64,000 bases of DNA from DASUPK01 sp963800285 (GTDB taxonomy: Bacteria > Actinomycetota > Thermoleophilia > Solirubrobacterales > 70-9). The first letter of the stretch is position 1. Each line of letters begins with the position of its first letter. The DNA lies in NCBI GenBank assembly GCA_963800285.1, contig CAWDAL010000030.1, forward strand, positions 1 to 64,000, read 5' to 3'. The notes beneath the pieces were generated by a model, which did not search any database, was not told where the DNA came from, and saw only the letters and a list, made by a program, of their open reading frames with translations. This document shows positions 56,392 through 64,000 of this stretch, piece by piece. Both the position numbers and the translations under genes were made by a program.

Positions 56392-58167
56392 CTACCTCGG
56401 GAGCGCCCGCATAGAGCCGAAGCGGTTGGTGATCGGCAGGCGCCGGTCGCGGCCGAACGCCTTGGTCGACACCCTGATCCCGGGGGGCGCCTGGCGGCGC
56501 TTGTACTCGGCCCGGTCGACCAGCCGCACGACGTCGAGCACGAGGTCCTCGGGCAGGCCCTGGGCGACTAGGGCATCGATGCCCTCGTCGCGCTCCACGT
56601 AGGCCTCGAGGATGCGGTCGAGAGTCTCATAGGGCGGCAGCGAGTCCTCGTCGAGCTGGTCGGGGCGCAGCTCGGCGGACGGCGGGCGCTCGATCACCGA
56701 GGCGGGAACCAGCTCGCGTTCCGCCTGTTCATTCCGCCAGCGGACCAGGCGATAGACGAGCAGCTTGAAGATGTCCTTGATCACGGCGAATCCGCCCGCC
56801 ATGTCCCCGTAGAGCGTCGCGTAGCCGACCGACATCTCGCTCTTGTTGCCCGTTGTGAGGACGAGCCAGCCGAACTTGTTGGACAACGCCATCACCAGGT
56901 TTCCGCGGATCCGGGCTTGCAGGTTCTCCTCGGCGATCCCGAGCTCCGTGCCCTCGAAGCTTCGCCCGAGCGCCTCCTCGTAGGCCTTCATCGCCTCGGC
57001 GATCGAGATTTCGATCAGCTCGACGCCGAGATTGGCGGCGATCGTTCGGGCGTCCGACTGGGTTTCACCGCTCGAGTGGGGGGAGGGCATCACGACGACG
57101 CTGACGCGGTCGGCACCGAGCGCGTCCACGGCGATCAGGGCGACCAGGGCCGAGTCGATTCCGCCGCTCAGCCCGATCACCACATGGTCGAAGCCGTTCT
57201 TCTCCACGTAGTCGCGTAGGCCCACCCGCAGCGCGGCGTAGACCTCCGCCTCCTCCCCCTCGAGGGCGGGAGCGAGGCGCGTCTCGAGATGCCCTTCCGG
57301 GTCCGCCCCCGAGCTCAGCTCTGCGATCACCGGCACCGGCCGCGACGAGGAGCCATCGGGTTCCCCCGCGGCGGGCACCATCAGGTCGCAGACCAGGAGC
57401 TCGGGCTCGAACTGCGCGGCGCGGGCGAGGGTCTCGCCGTCGGGACCGATCACCACGCTGACCCCGTCGAAGACGAGCTCGTCCTGGCCCCCCACGGTGT
57501 TGCAGAGCGCGAAGGCGGCCCCGTTCGCGCGGGCGCGCTCGGCGAGCATCGCCTCACGGGCCCGGCCCTTGCCGCGGTGGTACGGCGAGGCCGAGGAGTT
57601 GACGACGAGATGCGCGCCGGCCGCGGCCTCGTCCGCCTCAGGGAAGCCCGGATGCCAGATGTCCTCGCAGACCGTCAGCCCCACCAGCGCGCCGTCGACG
57701 CCGATCAGCGCCGGCTCCGTGCCCGGCTCGAAATAGCGCCGTTCGTCGAAGACGCCGTAGTTCGGTAGGTCGCATTTCCGGTAGACCGCACGGACCTCCC
57801 CGGCGGCAAGAACCGCCAGCGAGTTGTGGGCCGGGGGAGGGGGCGGATCGATCAGAGGATCGAAGTCCTCGAGCTCCTCGGGAGTGCGTCCGACCCGCTC
57901 GGGAAAGCCGACCAGGGCCACGATGCCATCGACCTCGGCGGCGATCGCGTCCAGGCCCTGCCGGACGGAGTCCAGGAAGTCCGGTCGCAGGACCAGGTCC
58001 TCGGGCGGATAGCCCGACACGCAGAGCTCCGGCAGCAGGACGAGCTGCGCGCCCTGGCCGCGAGCCCGCGCAACCGACTCCGAGATCAGGCGGACATTGC
58101 CCTCGATGTCGCCCACCGTCGGGTCGATCTGCGCGAGCGCCAGGCGGAGATGCGTGGTCTCGGCCAT
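56392..58167 (-). CDS. nadE: glutamine-dependent NAD+ synthetase
   Basis: 591 residues. N-terminal nitrilase-type glutaminase (LLPELCVSGYPPEDL with Glu, VYRKCDLPNYGVFDE with Lys, TVCEDIWHPGF with Cys) and C-terminal synthetase with the P-loop VIGLSGGIDSALVALIAVDALG. It amidates deamido-NAD using ammonia channelled from glutamine. The ending with GxRxSTKAFGRDRRLPI is typical. The start at 58167 (MAETTHLRLALAQID) was chosen because the upstream part lacks homology character. Confidence 0.95.
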   Translation of the reverse strand: MAETTHLRLALAQIDPTVGDIEGNVRLISESVARARGQGAQLVLLPELCVSGYPPEDLVLRPDFLDSVRQGLDAIAAEVDGIVALVGFPERVGRTPEELEDFDPLIDPPPPPAHNSLAVLAAGEVRAVYRKCDLPNYGVFDERRYFEPGTEPALIGVDGALVGLTVCEDIWHPGFPEADEAAAGAHLVVNSSASPYHRGKGRAREAMLAERARANGAAFALCNTVGGQDELVFDGVSVVIGPDGETLARAAQFEPELLVCDLMVPAAGEPDGSSSRPVPVIAELSSGADPEGHLETRLAPALEGEEAEVYAALRVGLRDYVEKNGFDHVVIGLSGGIDSALVALIAVDALGADRVSVVVMPSPHSSGETQSDARTIAANLGVELIEISIAEAMKAYEEALGRSFEGTELGIAEENLQARIRGNLVMALSNKFGWLVLTTGNKSEMSVGYATLYGDMAGGFAVIKDIFKLLVYRLVRWRNEQAERELVPASVIERPPSAELRPDQLDEDSLPPYETLDRILEAYVERDEGIDALVAQGLPEDLVLDVVRLVDRAEYKRRQAPPGIRVSTKAFGRDRRLPITNRFGSMRALPR

Positions 58168-58210
58168 ATCCCAAGTATGGCGGCGGGGGAGACCCATCCG
58201 TGGAGGCGGC

Positions 58211-58216
58211 TACCCT
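58211..58216 (+). promoter_or_regulatory. leaderless -10 box (TACCCT)
   Basis: Seven bases before GTG 58224; favours that start over GTG 58200. Confidence 0.45.
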
Positions 58217-58223
58217 GCCGCGC

Positions 58224-58661
58224 GTGTTCAGGCAGGAACGCTCACCACGCACGCGCAAGGGCGTGGAGCTGATGGAGGCTCACGTCGAGGATCTCTGCCG
58301 CGAGTACGGCATCGAGCTCACCGGCTCCTCGGCCAGGGGCCGCGCGATTCGCTGGCGCGGAGGCAGGCTCGAGATCTCGATTCCGCCGATCCGCGGCCAG
58401 GTCTCCTACTTCATCGCCCTCCACGAGATCGGACACCTGGTCGGCAAGGGTCGCTCGGCGCCCCGCCTGGAGTCCGAGGCGAACGCCTGGCTGTTCGCTC
58501 TCGAGCACAGCGTCGTGGAGCCGACCTCCGCCACCAAGCGCTCGATCTCCCGCCGCCTCCAGGGCTACCTCGCCTGGGCGCGCAACCGCCAGCACCGGCG
58601 CGTCCCGCCGCGGATCCCGCCGCGCGAGCATCCGTTCTGGGCCCTGCTGCAGCTCGGCTAG
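58224..58661 (+). CDS. ImmA/IrrE-like metallopeptidase
   Basis: 145 residues. The zinc motif YFIALHEIGHLVGKG (HExxH, about 78-82) and a downstream Glu in ESEANAWLF form a gluzincin-like site as in ImmA/IrrE peptidases, which cleave repressors or regulators. No cognate repressor gene is adjacent. The C terminus is basic. The start was chosen from the -10 box spacing. Confidence 0.82.
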   Translation: MFRQERSPRTRKGVELMEAHVEDLCREYGIELTGSSARGRAIRWRGGRLEISIPPIRGQVSYFIALHEIGHLVGKGRSAPRLESEANAWLFALEHSVVEPTSATKRSISRRLQGYLAWARNRQHRRVPPRIPPREHPFWALLQLG

Positions 58662-58670
58662 ATCGGTCGC

Positions 58671-59348
58671 CTAGACGATCTTCCGCACCTTGCGGCGCTG
58701 CCCCGGGCGGACCGCCTCCATGTTGCTGATGATCACCGCGACGACGCTGACCAGGTAGAGCTGTCCCAGCAGCGCCTCCGTGATCGCAAGGGAGCGGCCG
58801 AGGTTCGTGGCGGCGGACAGGTCGCCGTATCCGACCGTGGTGAGCGTCGTGTAGCTGAAATACAGGAACTCGTCCCGGCCGTGTGACCCCGCCTGGGCGA
58901 AGAAGGGCGTGGAGGAGAGCTCGTCGACGGTCGCGTAGGCGACTCCGAACAGCAGGCCGATCAGCAGGTAGAGGCAGAGCACCCCGAACATCGTCTGCAG
59001 GGTCACCGCGCCCGCCTCGTCGAACTGCTTCCGCAGCCCGGAGATCAGGGCCGGCGGGGTCAGCAGCAGGTAGAGGAGCGCCACGATGGCCGCCGAGCCG
59101 TTGCCGAACTCGCCGCTGCCGAAGAGCGCCGCGCCGGTTCCGACGATGCCGACGATTGCGGCCACCACGCTGAGAGCGATCACCCCTCGGTGCGCGCGCG
59201 AGGAGACGACCGCTGCCACCAGCACCGCCGCCTGCAGGACGACGGCGACGAAGCGGCCACCGTCACCACTGGGCGCCGCCAGCGTGAACGTGATCGTCAA
59301 GAGGATCAGGCAGAGGACGATCCCGAAGCGGTAGTGGATCCGGTGCAC
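58671..59348 (-). CDS. two-pore-helix potassium channel protein
   Basis: 225 residues, about five to six hydrophobic segments; the selectivity filter TTLTTVGYGDLSAAT follows a pore helix near residue 175, and the last helix is LLGQLYLVSVVAVIISNME. A small ion channel without a clear RCK domain; the C-terminal tail is short and basic (RRKVRKIV). Selectivity for K+ is inferred from TVGYGD. Confidence 0.9.
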   Translation of the reverse strand: MHRIHYRFGIVLCLILLTITFTLAAPSGDGGRFVAVVLQAAVLVAAVVSSRAHRGVIALSVVAAIVGIVGTGAALFGSGEFGNGSAAIVALLYLLLTPPALISGLRKQFDEAGAVTLQTMFGVLCLYLLIGLLFGVAYATVDELSSTPFFAQAGSHGRDEFLYFSYTTLTTVGYGDLSAATNLGRSLAITEALLGQLYLVSVVAVIISNMEAVRPGQRRKVRKIV

Positions 59349-59387
59349 GCGGGCATGATCGCCAGCGCCGAGGACGCCACTCGCCGC

Positions 59388-60455
59388 TCAGCAGGAGCGG
59401 GGGCGCGGATCGCGGCGCTTGTCGCGCGTCGCGCCCTCGAGGCGGTTGGAGCCGCGCCCGCACTTGATCCTGTAGTCGCGCATACCGTCCTTGGCGCGCA
59501 GGAAGTCGATGCCGCTCTTCCCCTTGAGCACGTCGTGACCGCGATTGCCGACGACGAGATCGCCGTCGGGGCCGCCCGAGACGAGATCGTTTCCCCGGCC
59601 GCCGAAGAGGCGATCGGCGCCTGTCCACCCACGCAGGAGGTCGCTCCCGTTGGCACCGACGATCACGTCGTCGCCCTCGAGGCCCAGAAGCGTGTCGTTG
59701 CCGCGGTTCCCGTTCAGGACGTCGTTGCCGGCTCCGCCGATCAGGGTCTCGGAGCTCGAGTCGCCCGCGATCAGGTCGGCCTGCGGCGTGCCGGCGACCA
59801 CCTCGATGTCGCCGTGAACGGTGTCGCGCCTGCCTGAAGCGGCCTGGTCCTCGACCCCGCCGTCGTTGAAGTTGCCCGCGCCTACGGTCACGTTGACGGG
59901 GGTCGCGCGGCTCGCCGGGTAGACGAGGGTGTCGGCGCTCCTGCCGCCCTCGATGTCGTCGGAGCCCTCACCCGCCTCGATCCAATCCCGGCCGCTGCCT
60001 CCACGAACGTTGTCGGCGAGGGCAGACCCCTGGATCACGTCGTTGCCCGAGCCGCCCCTCAGGGTTCCATGGCCGGTGACGGAGTCACCGCCGGGGCCGC
60101 CGTCCAGATTCCCCGTGACGGCGGTGGGGATGGTGGCCAGGTCCATCGCAATCGAGTCGGCCTGGGCGTCGGTGTCAACGAAGATCGTCTTGATTCCCGC
60201 TCCCGGGCAGATGGCGCCATGCGCGTTGACCGCCGAACAGGTGCCGCTCGGAGTGAGGTTCGCGGCGGAGTCCGTGACCACGTAGAGATCCGTGCCGGCG
60301 TCGTAGCGCACGGCCACCCTGTTGACCTCACTGCCCGACTCGAGCACGCGGACCGTGTTTCCCCCGCTCACGGTGACCGTGGACGCAAGGGCCTGCGGCG
60401 CCAGCGCGAAGGCGGCGGCGACCCCGAGGGTTCCGGCGAACGAGAGCCTCCTCAT
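59388..60455 (-). CDS. secreted RTX-like calcium-binding repeat protein
   Basis: 355 residues. Signal peptide MRRLSFAGTLGVAAAFALAP (cut near residue 24, ALA-S). After a strand-rich domain come repeats of the GG-x-G-x-D type: GGSGNDVIQG, GGSGRDWIEAGEG, GGAGNDVLNG, GNRGNDTLLG, GGRGNDLVSGG and GNRGHDVLKG, which bind calcium in a beta-roll. The tail (RDYRIKCGRGSNRL) has Cys residues and is basic. In proteins of this class the C terminus often has a similar degenerate repeat. Function unknown; likely cell-surface. Confidence 0.85.
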   Translation of the reverse strand: MRRLSFAGTLGVAAAFALAPQALASTVTVSGGNTVRVLESGSEVNRVAVRYDAGTDLYVVTDSAANLTPSGTCSAVNAHGAICPGAGIKTIFVDTDAQADSIAMDLATIPTAVTGNLDGGPGGDSVTGHGTLRGGSGNDVIQGSALADNVRGGSGRDWIEAGEGSDDIEGGRSADTLVYPASRATPVNVTVGAGNFNDGGVEDQAASGRRDTVHGDIEVVAGTPQADLIAGDSSSETLIGGAGNDVLNGNRGNDTLLGLEGDDVIVGANGSDLLRGWTGADRLFGGRGNDLVSGGPDGDLVVGNRGHDVLKGKSGIDFLRAKDGMRDYRIKCGRGSNRLEGATRDKRRDPRPRSC

Positions 60456-60499
60456 CACACCCCAGGAACACATCCAAGAGCCGGTAGCTGCGTTTGGCC

Positions 60500-61000
60500 C
60501 TAGAGAAGCCTCTCGACGACCAGCACGTCCTTCCACTCGCCGTCGAGCATGCCGTGGCGCTCGTGGACGCCGACCTCCCGCCAGCCGAGATCGCCGACCA
60601 TGGCGATGCTGGGCTCGTTCGAGGTGAAGATCTTGCCGATCAGCTTGTGGGCACCCGCCTGGGCGGCGTGGTTCGCGAGGGCATCCAGCAGGAGTCGCCC
60701 GACGCCCGTCCGCCGGGCGTCGCGGTCGACGTAGAGAGTGGCCTCTCGCACGCCCTCGTAGTACTCATGGCGATCGGCGTACGGGCTCGCCTTGGCCCAG
60801 CCCACCAGCGCGCCGCCTCGCTCCGCCACCACGACGAGGTCCTGCTCGATCCAGCGAGTCGCGGCCCCCGCGTCGGCCGGACGCGTCTCGAAGGTCGCGA
60901 CGCGGTCCTCGACACCCTGGTTGAAGATCTCGGCGATCCGCTCGGCGTCGCCCGGCTGCGCGGGGCGGGTCGTCAACGGCGATCTTTCGGGCCCGTTCAC
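60500..61000 (-). CDS. GNAT acetyltransferase, phosphinothricin-acetyltransferase-like
   Basis: 166 residues. GNAT fold with TTRPAQPGDAERIAEIFNQGVEDRVATFE at the N terminus, the motif-A region VDRDARRTGVGRLLLDALANHA and FTSNEPSIAMVGDLGWREVGVHERHG, as in the Pat/Bar-like branch of N-acetyltransferases. Substrate unknown. The GTG at 61000 is chosen; TATGAA lies six bases upstream. Divergent from the VKOR gene by 22 bases. Confidence 0.82.
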   Translation of the reverse strand: MNGPERSPLTTRPAQPGDAERIAEIFNQGVEDRVATFETRPADAGAATRWIEQDLVVVAERGGALVGWAKASPYADRHEYYEGVREATLYVDRDARRTGVGRLLLDALANHAAQAGAHKLIGKIFTSNEPSIAMVGDLGWREVGVHERHGMLDGEWKDVLVVERLL

Positions 61001-61010
61001 GTCAGCTTCA

Positions 61011-61016
61011 TAGCAT
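61011..61016 (+). promoter_or_regulatory. leaderless -10 box (TAGCAT)
   Basis: Six bases before the VKOR ATG. Confidence 0.45.
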
Positions 61017-61022
61017 TGGCGC

Positions 61023-61481
61023 ATGCCCTCGGAGCGGATTCTGAGAATCACGGCCGCGGTGCTCGCCCTGATCGGAGTCGGCGTCGCGGTCTACATCGTG
61101 ATCGCGGACAGCGGGGGAGGAGCGCCCCAGTGCCTGGCCGGCGGCACCGGCTGCGAGACGGTCGCCGACAGCCACTACTCGCACCTGGCGGGGATCAACG
61201 TGGCCGTCTTCGGCATCGGCGGCTATCTGCTGCTGCTCGCGGCCGCGTTGGTGCCGGGTGACACCGGGCGGTTCGGCGGCTTCCTGACCGCGCTGGTCGG
61301 CTTCGGCTTCAGCGCTTACCTCACCTATCTGGAGCTGTTCGTGATCGACGCCATCTGCCAGTGGTGCGTGGCCAGCGCGGTGATCATGTCGCTGTCCCTG
61401 GCGGTCGCGGCGGCACGGGCCTTCGCGTACACGGGCAGAGAGCTGGCCCCTCCGCAGATAGAGTCTTCGCATGGAAGGTAG
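61023..61481 (+). CDS. vitamin K epoxide reductase (VKOR) family protein
   Basis: 152 residues, four transmembrane helices. The loop cysteines (PQCLAGGTGCETVADS) and the active-site CQWC (CQWCVASAVI, about 115-118) are present. Bacterial VKOR reoxidises DsbA-like proteins and passes electrons to quinone. The next gene encodes a thioredoxin-fold partner and overlaps by 11 bases, so the two form an oxidative folding pair. Confidence 0.93.
   Translation: MPSERILRITAAVLALIGVGVAVYIVIADSGGGAPQCLAGGTGCETVADSHYSHLAGINVAVFGIGGYLLLLAAALVPGDTGRFGGFLTALVGFGFSAYLTYLELFVIDAICQWCVASAVIMSLSLAVAAARAFAYTGRELAPPQIESSHGR
61459..61464 (+). promoter_or_regulatory. internal -10 box (TAGAGT)
   Basis: Inside the end of the VKOR gene, six bases before the DsbA-like ATG at 61471. 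Confidence 0.35.
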
Positions 61482-62244
61482 GCACGAGGAGCGAGAGCGC
61501 CTGCGCGCCGAGCGGCAGGCCGCGGAGTCACAGGACACCTCGGCTGCGCTGGCGCGCAAGCGGCGGATCCAGTACCTGAGCCTGGCGGCGTTCGGAGCGG
61601 TCGCCGTGATCGTCGCGCTGATCGTGATCAGCCAATCGGGCGGCGACAACACCGACACGCCGACCAACGTCGGCAACGTCAAGGGTGTCGCCCAGGTCAA
61701 CTCGGAGCTCCACGGCCTCTCGCAGAGTGGTCAGACGCTGGGCGACACCGGCGCCCCGGTCACCCTGACCGAGTTCGGGGATCCGCAGTGCCCGGTCTGC
61801 AAGGAGTTCTCCGAGCAGATCGCCCCGCAGGTGATCTCCAGCGAGGTCCGGAGCGGCAACGTCAAGTTCATCTACGAGCCCTACCTGATCATCGGGCCGG
61901 ACTCGAAGCCGGCGATGAAGGCAATCCTGGCCGCCGGGGAGCAGGACAAGTACTGGAACTATCTTCAGCTCTTCTACGCCAACCAGGGCGGGGAGAACTC
62001 CGGCTATGTGACGGATGAGTTCCTGACGAGCCTGGCCCAGGCCGCCGGCCTCGACGTCGACAAGTGGAACGGATCCCGCAACTCCTCCAAGTGGGACGCC
62101 GTGATCGCCAAGGGCACGACCGACGCGGAGGGCTTCGGCTTCAACGGCACACCGTCCCTGGTTGCGCAGGGGCCGAACGGCACCAAGACCGTCAACGGCT
62201 TCGGCCTCTCCGAGATCCAAGCGGCGATCCAGCAGGTCAGCTAG
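61471..62244 (+). CDS. DsbA-like membrane-anchored thiol oxidoreductase
   Basis: 257 residues. A charged cytoplasmic N terminus (30 residues), one transmembrane helix (about 34-53), then a thioredoxin fold with the active site GDPQCPVCKEF (CPVC about 106-109) and the cis-Pro region GFGFNGTPSLVAQGP. It forms disulfides in exported proteins and is probably reoxidised by the VKOR next door. Confidence 0.92.
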   Translation: MEGRHEERERLRAERQAAESQDTSAALARKRRIQYLSLAAFGAVAVIVALIVISQSGGDNTDTPTNVGNVKGVAQVNSELHGLSQSGQTLGDTGAPVTLTEFGDPQCPVCKEFSEQIAPQVISSEVRSGNVKFIYEPYLIIGPDSKPAMKAILAAGEQDKYWNYLQLFYANQGGENSGYVTDEFLTSLAQAAGLDVDKWNGSRNSSKWDAVIAKGTTDAEGFGFNGTPSLVAQGPNGTKTVNGFGLSEIQAAIQQVS

Positions 62245-62256
62245 ACGGCTAGGACC

Positions 62257-62262
62257 TAACCT
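62257..62262 (+). promoter_or_regulatory. leaderless -10 box (TAACCT)
   Basis: Seven bases before ATG 62270. Confidence 0.45.
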
Positions 62263-62269
62263 TGGTCGG

Positions 62270-63007
62270 ATGGCCGCCAACCAAGGAGACAAACGCCGCC
62301 TGCTGGTGATCACGGCGGACGACTACGGGTACTGGCCCTCGTACAACCAGGGGATCCTCGAGGCGATCGGGATGGGCGCGATCGACTCCGTCAGCGCGAT
62401 GGTCGAGCGCGACTACTGCGAGGGGAAGCCACTGCTCGACACCGGGGTGGAGATCGGGCTCCACATCGAGTTCGAGGGACGCTGGGGCCCGCGCAGCGGC
62501 GCCCCGGCACGAACCGCGCTCCGGGTGCAGCTCGAGCGGTTCGGCGACATCTTCGGCCGCTGGCCGGCGTTCCTGAACGGGCACCATCACTGCCACGCAC
62601 GGCCCGAGCTCGCCACGCCGGTGTTCCAGATGGCCAAGCAGATCGACGTCCCCGTCCGCTCGGTGAACCCGGACCATCGCCAGTGGCTGCGCGAGCGCGG
62701 CATCGACACACCCGACATCCTGATCGGCCGCACAGAGAGCAAGCAGCCCGCGCAGCCGCCGGAGCTGAGGAGCCTCGCGCCGGGCGTGACCGAGTGGGTC
62801 ACCCATCCCGGGCACCCGGACAAGGAGTCGGGTTCGAGCTACGACATGGCTCGCCACGAGGACCTGGCGCTGCTCCAGAAGGTCATGGTCCGCGCCCGCT
62901 TCGACGAGGCCGTCTGGGGTGATGCCCGCCGCTCCTCGATGAAGGAGGCGTTCGTCCAGGAACGCGAGGCCGTCGAGGAACCCACGGCCGACCGGCAGGC
63001 GGACTAG
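62270..63007 (+). CDS. YdjC/ChbG-like carbohydrate deacetylase
   Basis: 245 residues. The metal motif LLVITADDYGYWPSYNQGI (DD near residue 16), GLHIEFEGRWG, the second site NGHHHCHARPEL and VTHPGHPDKE are typical of the YdjC family, which deacetylates chito-oligosaccharides or related sugars in a TIM-like barrel. No chitin or sugar-transport genes are nearby, so the substrate is open. The start is supported by the -10 box. Confidence 0.88.
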   Translation: MAANQGDKRRLLVITADDYGYWPSYNQGILEAIGMGAIDSVSAMVERDYCEGKPLLDTGVEIGLHIEFEGRWGPRSGAPARTALRVQLERFGDIFGRWPAFLNGHHHCHARPELATPVFQMAKQIDVPVRSVNPDHRQWLRERGIDTPDILIGRTESKQPAQPPELRSLAPGVTEWVTHPGHPDKESGSSYDMARHEDLALLQKVMVRARFDEAVWGDARRSSMKEAFVQEREAVEEPTADRQAD

Positions 63008-64000
63008 CCCGCGGTCGACTCCTCGCGGTCGCTGTGGCCGTTCTGGACCGCGTCCCCGGCCTCGACCGCCGCGCCCGGCACGAAGCGCCTGAAGATCCCA
63101 GGGCGCCCGCCCGCAGCCTCGAGCAGCTCCGCAATCGACTCCTCGAGGTCCTTGGCCAGGTCCTGGAGGTCGGGCAGCCCGTCGTAGTCGCCGATCAGGC
63201 CGAAGTTGACCTGACCGTCATAGCTCATGATCCCGATGCAGACGCCCTGGTTCTTGGCGAGCGGAACCATCGGGAAGACGCGCTCCATCCGGCGGCCCAG
63301 CAGATAGAGGGGGAACTGCGGGCCGGGGATGTTGGTGACGACGAGGTTGAAGAAGCGCTGGCGGGACTGCAGGCGCGCGGCCTGGCCGGCGATCGTGGGA
63401 GGCGCGAAGTCGGCGAGCTGCGTCAGCAGGGTGGCGCCCATCGCCTGCTTGGACTGCTTCAGGTCGCCCATCGACCGGCGGACGATCTGCATCCGCCGCA
63501 CAGGGTCCTCGCACCAGACCGGCAGCGGGGCCATCATCGTCGTCACCTGGTTGCCGAGCGTGCCGTGCTGATCCTTGGCGCGGACGCTGACCGGAACCAT
63601 GGCCCGCAGCTCGAGGCCCGCGGTGGAGTGGCCCCGCTGGCGCATGTAGCGGCCGAGCGCGCCGGCCACCGCCGCGAGGATCACGTCGTTGACGGTGCCC
63701 CCGAGCTCGTTCTTGACCTGCTTCATGTCAGCGAGCGAGGCACGGACCCAGGCGAAGCGCCGATGGGGGCCGACGTCGAAGTTGAATGGGCTCCTGGGCG
63801 CCGCGATCCCGGCCCAGGCGAACGTACCCGCCGCGACGACGGCCTCGGTCGCCTTGCGAACGGCGCGCCTCGGGCCGCGCATCACCCGGCGAATGCCGCG
63901 GATGGCCTCGCGCGGGTCGAAGGCCCGCTGAACCAGCGCCTCCGAGAGGAGCTGCGCTCGGCTCGGCTCGGGGGTGGGGACCCATCGCTCGGGCGGGCGC
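63004..64000 (-). CDS. wax ester synthase/diacylglycerol acyltransferase (WS/DGAT), 3' part
   Basis: The gene runs off the right edge; about 331 C-terminal residues are visible. FNFDVGPHRRFAWVRASLADMKQVK, the NDVILAAVAGALGRYM helix, VPVSVRAKD, NQVTTMMAPLPV and the DUF1298 part (NLVVTNIPGPQFPLYLLGRRM, GIMSYDGQVNFGLIGDYDGL) are typical of the bacterial WS/DGAT family. The catalytic HHxxxDG motif would lie outside the window. These enzymes make storage wax esters or triacylglycerol. The stop overlaps the YdjC-like gene by four bases. An internal Met at 63885 is not the start, as homology continues upstream. Confidence 0.9.
   Translation of the reverse strand, partial: RPPERWVPTPEPSRAQLLSEALVQRAFDPREAIRGIRRVMRGPRRAVRKATEAVVAAGTFAWAGIAAPRSPFNFDVGPHRRFAWVRASLADMKQVKNELGGTVNDVILAAVAGALGRYMRQRGHSTAGLELRAMVPVSVRAKDQHGTLGNQVTTMMAPLPVWCEDPVRRMQIVRRSMGDLKQSKQAMGATLLTQLADFAPPTIAGQAARLQSRQRFFNLVVTNIPGPQFPLYLLGRRMERVFPMVPLAKNQGVCIGIMSYDGQVNFGLIGDYDGLPDLQDLAKDLEESIAELLEAAGGRPGIFRRFVPGAAVEAGDAVQNGHSDREESTAG

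Noticed and set aside
1..64000. tRNA, rRNA, CRISPR arrays, integrases, transposases and prophage genes
   Set aside because: None was seen on reading; the palindromic repeats are not spaced as a CRISPR array and no mobile-element protein was recognised.

Overview
The window is about 64 kb of GC-rich, gene-dense chromosomal DNA from an actinobacterium, most likely a deep-branching one of the Thermoleophilia/Solirubrobacterales type. Inferred grounds are: SepF, a GarA-like FHA protein next to a MerR/FtsR-like regulator, a DnaE2/ImuB mutasome under an actinobacterial-type LexA box, an exported protein whose signal peptide ends in the ALGGGAYAA pattern I associate with that class, RTX-like secreted repeats, and a HisZ plus short HisG pair. 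No rRNA, tRNA, CRISPR array, transposase or phage gene was seen.

Layout. 0-1.5 kb: small membrane protein and hydrolase. 1.5-6.5 kb (minus): SOS mutagenesis operon imuB - DUF6504 - dnaE2, with a LexA box touching the imuB start; its genes carry in-frame palindromic insertions. 6.6-12.1 kb: small proteins, a phosphodiesterase, a lipoprotein, an isocitrate/isopropylmalate dehydrogenase relative, two candidate small RNAs, a lysine-tailed membrane hydrolase and an HD protein. 12.1-20.6 kb: murA (catalytic Cys replaced by Asp), an ABM-fold gene with a decayed duplicate, and the histidine cluster hisZ-G-D-B-H-A, with hisF after two unrelated genes. 20.6-28 kb: beta-propeller protein, CCA/poly(A) transferase-like enzyme, truncated haemoglobin, then a division/envelope run (pgeF, yggS-like, sepF, proC, yggT, lspA, pseudouridine synthase). 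28-38 kb: rpsB-tsf-pyrH-frr-uppS-cdsA ... dxr-rseP, the usual translation, undecaprenyl, phospholipid and MEP cluster, interrupted by a regulator, a cyclase and an exported protein. 38-47.6 kb: acyl-CoA synthetase, polysaccharide deacetylase, tandem lysine-rich PASTA-like exported proteins, ispG, a split cytochrome b complex and proS. 47.6-52 kb: pgsA, an RsiG-like c-di-GMP anti-sigma candidate, a GarA-like FHA protein, an FtsR-like MerR regulator, SRPBCC protein and FAD oxidase. 52-64 kb: two HTH-TM-exported-domain paralogues, lipid and esterase genes, nadE, metallopeptidase, K+ channel, RTX-like protein, acetyltransferase, VKOR-DsbA pair, YdjC-like deacetylase and the 3' part of a wax ester synthase/DGAT gene.

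Three themes stand out. (1) Short palindromic repeats occur as in-frame insertions inside genes: four copies of a 31-33 bp hairpin in dnaE2 (twice), the DUF6504 gene and the dehydrogenase gene, plus a 51 bp perfect palindrome also in dnaE2. They resemble the Rickettsia palindromic elements in behaviour. (2) Many genes carry a TANNNT -10 box 6-8 nt before the start codon, implying leaderless mRNAs. (3) Reading-frame breaks cluster between about 41.0 and 46.1 kb in genes that should be essential (ispG, proS), which points to local indel errors in the sequence more than to gene decay.
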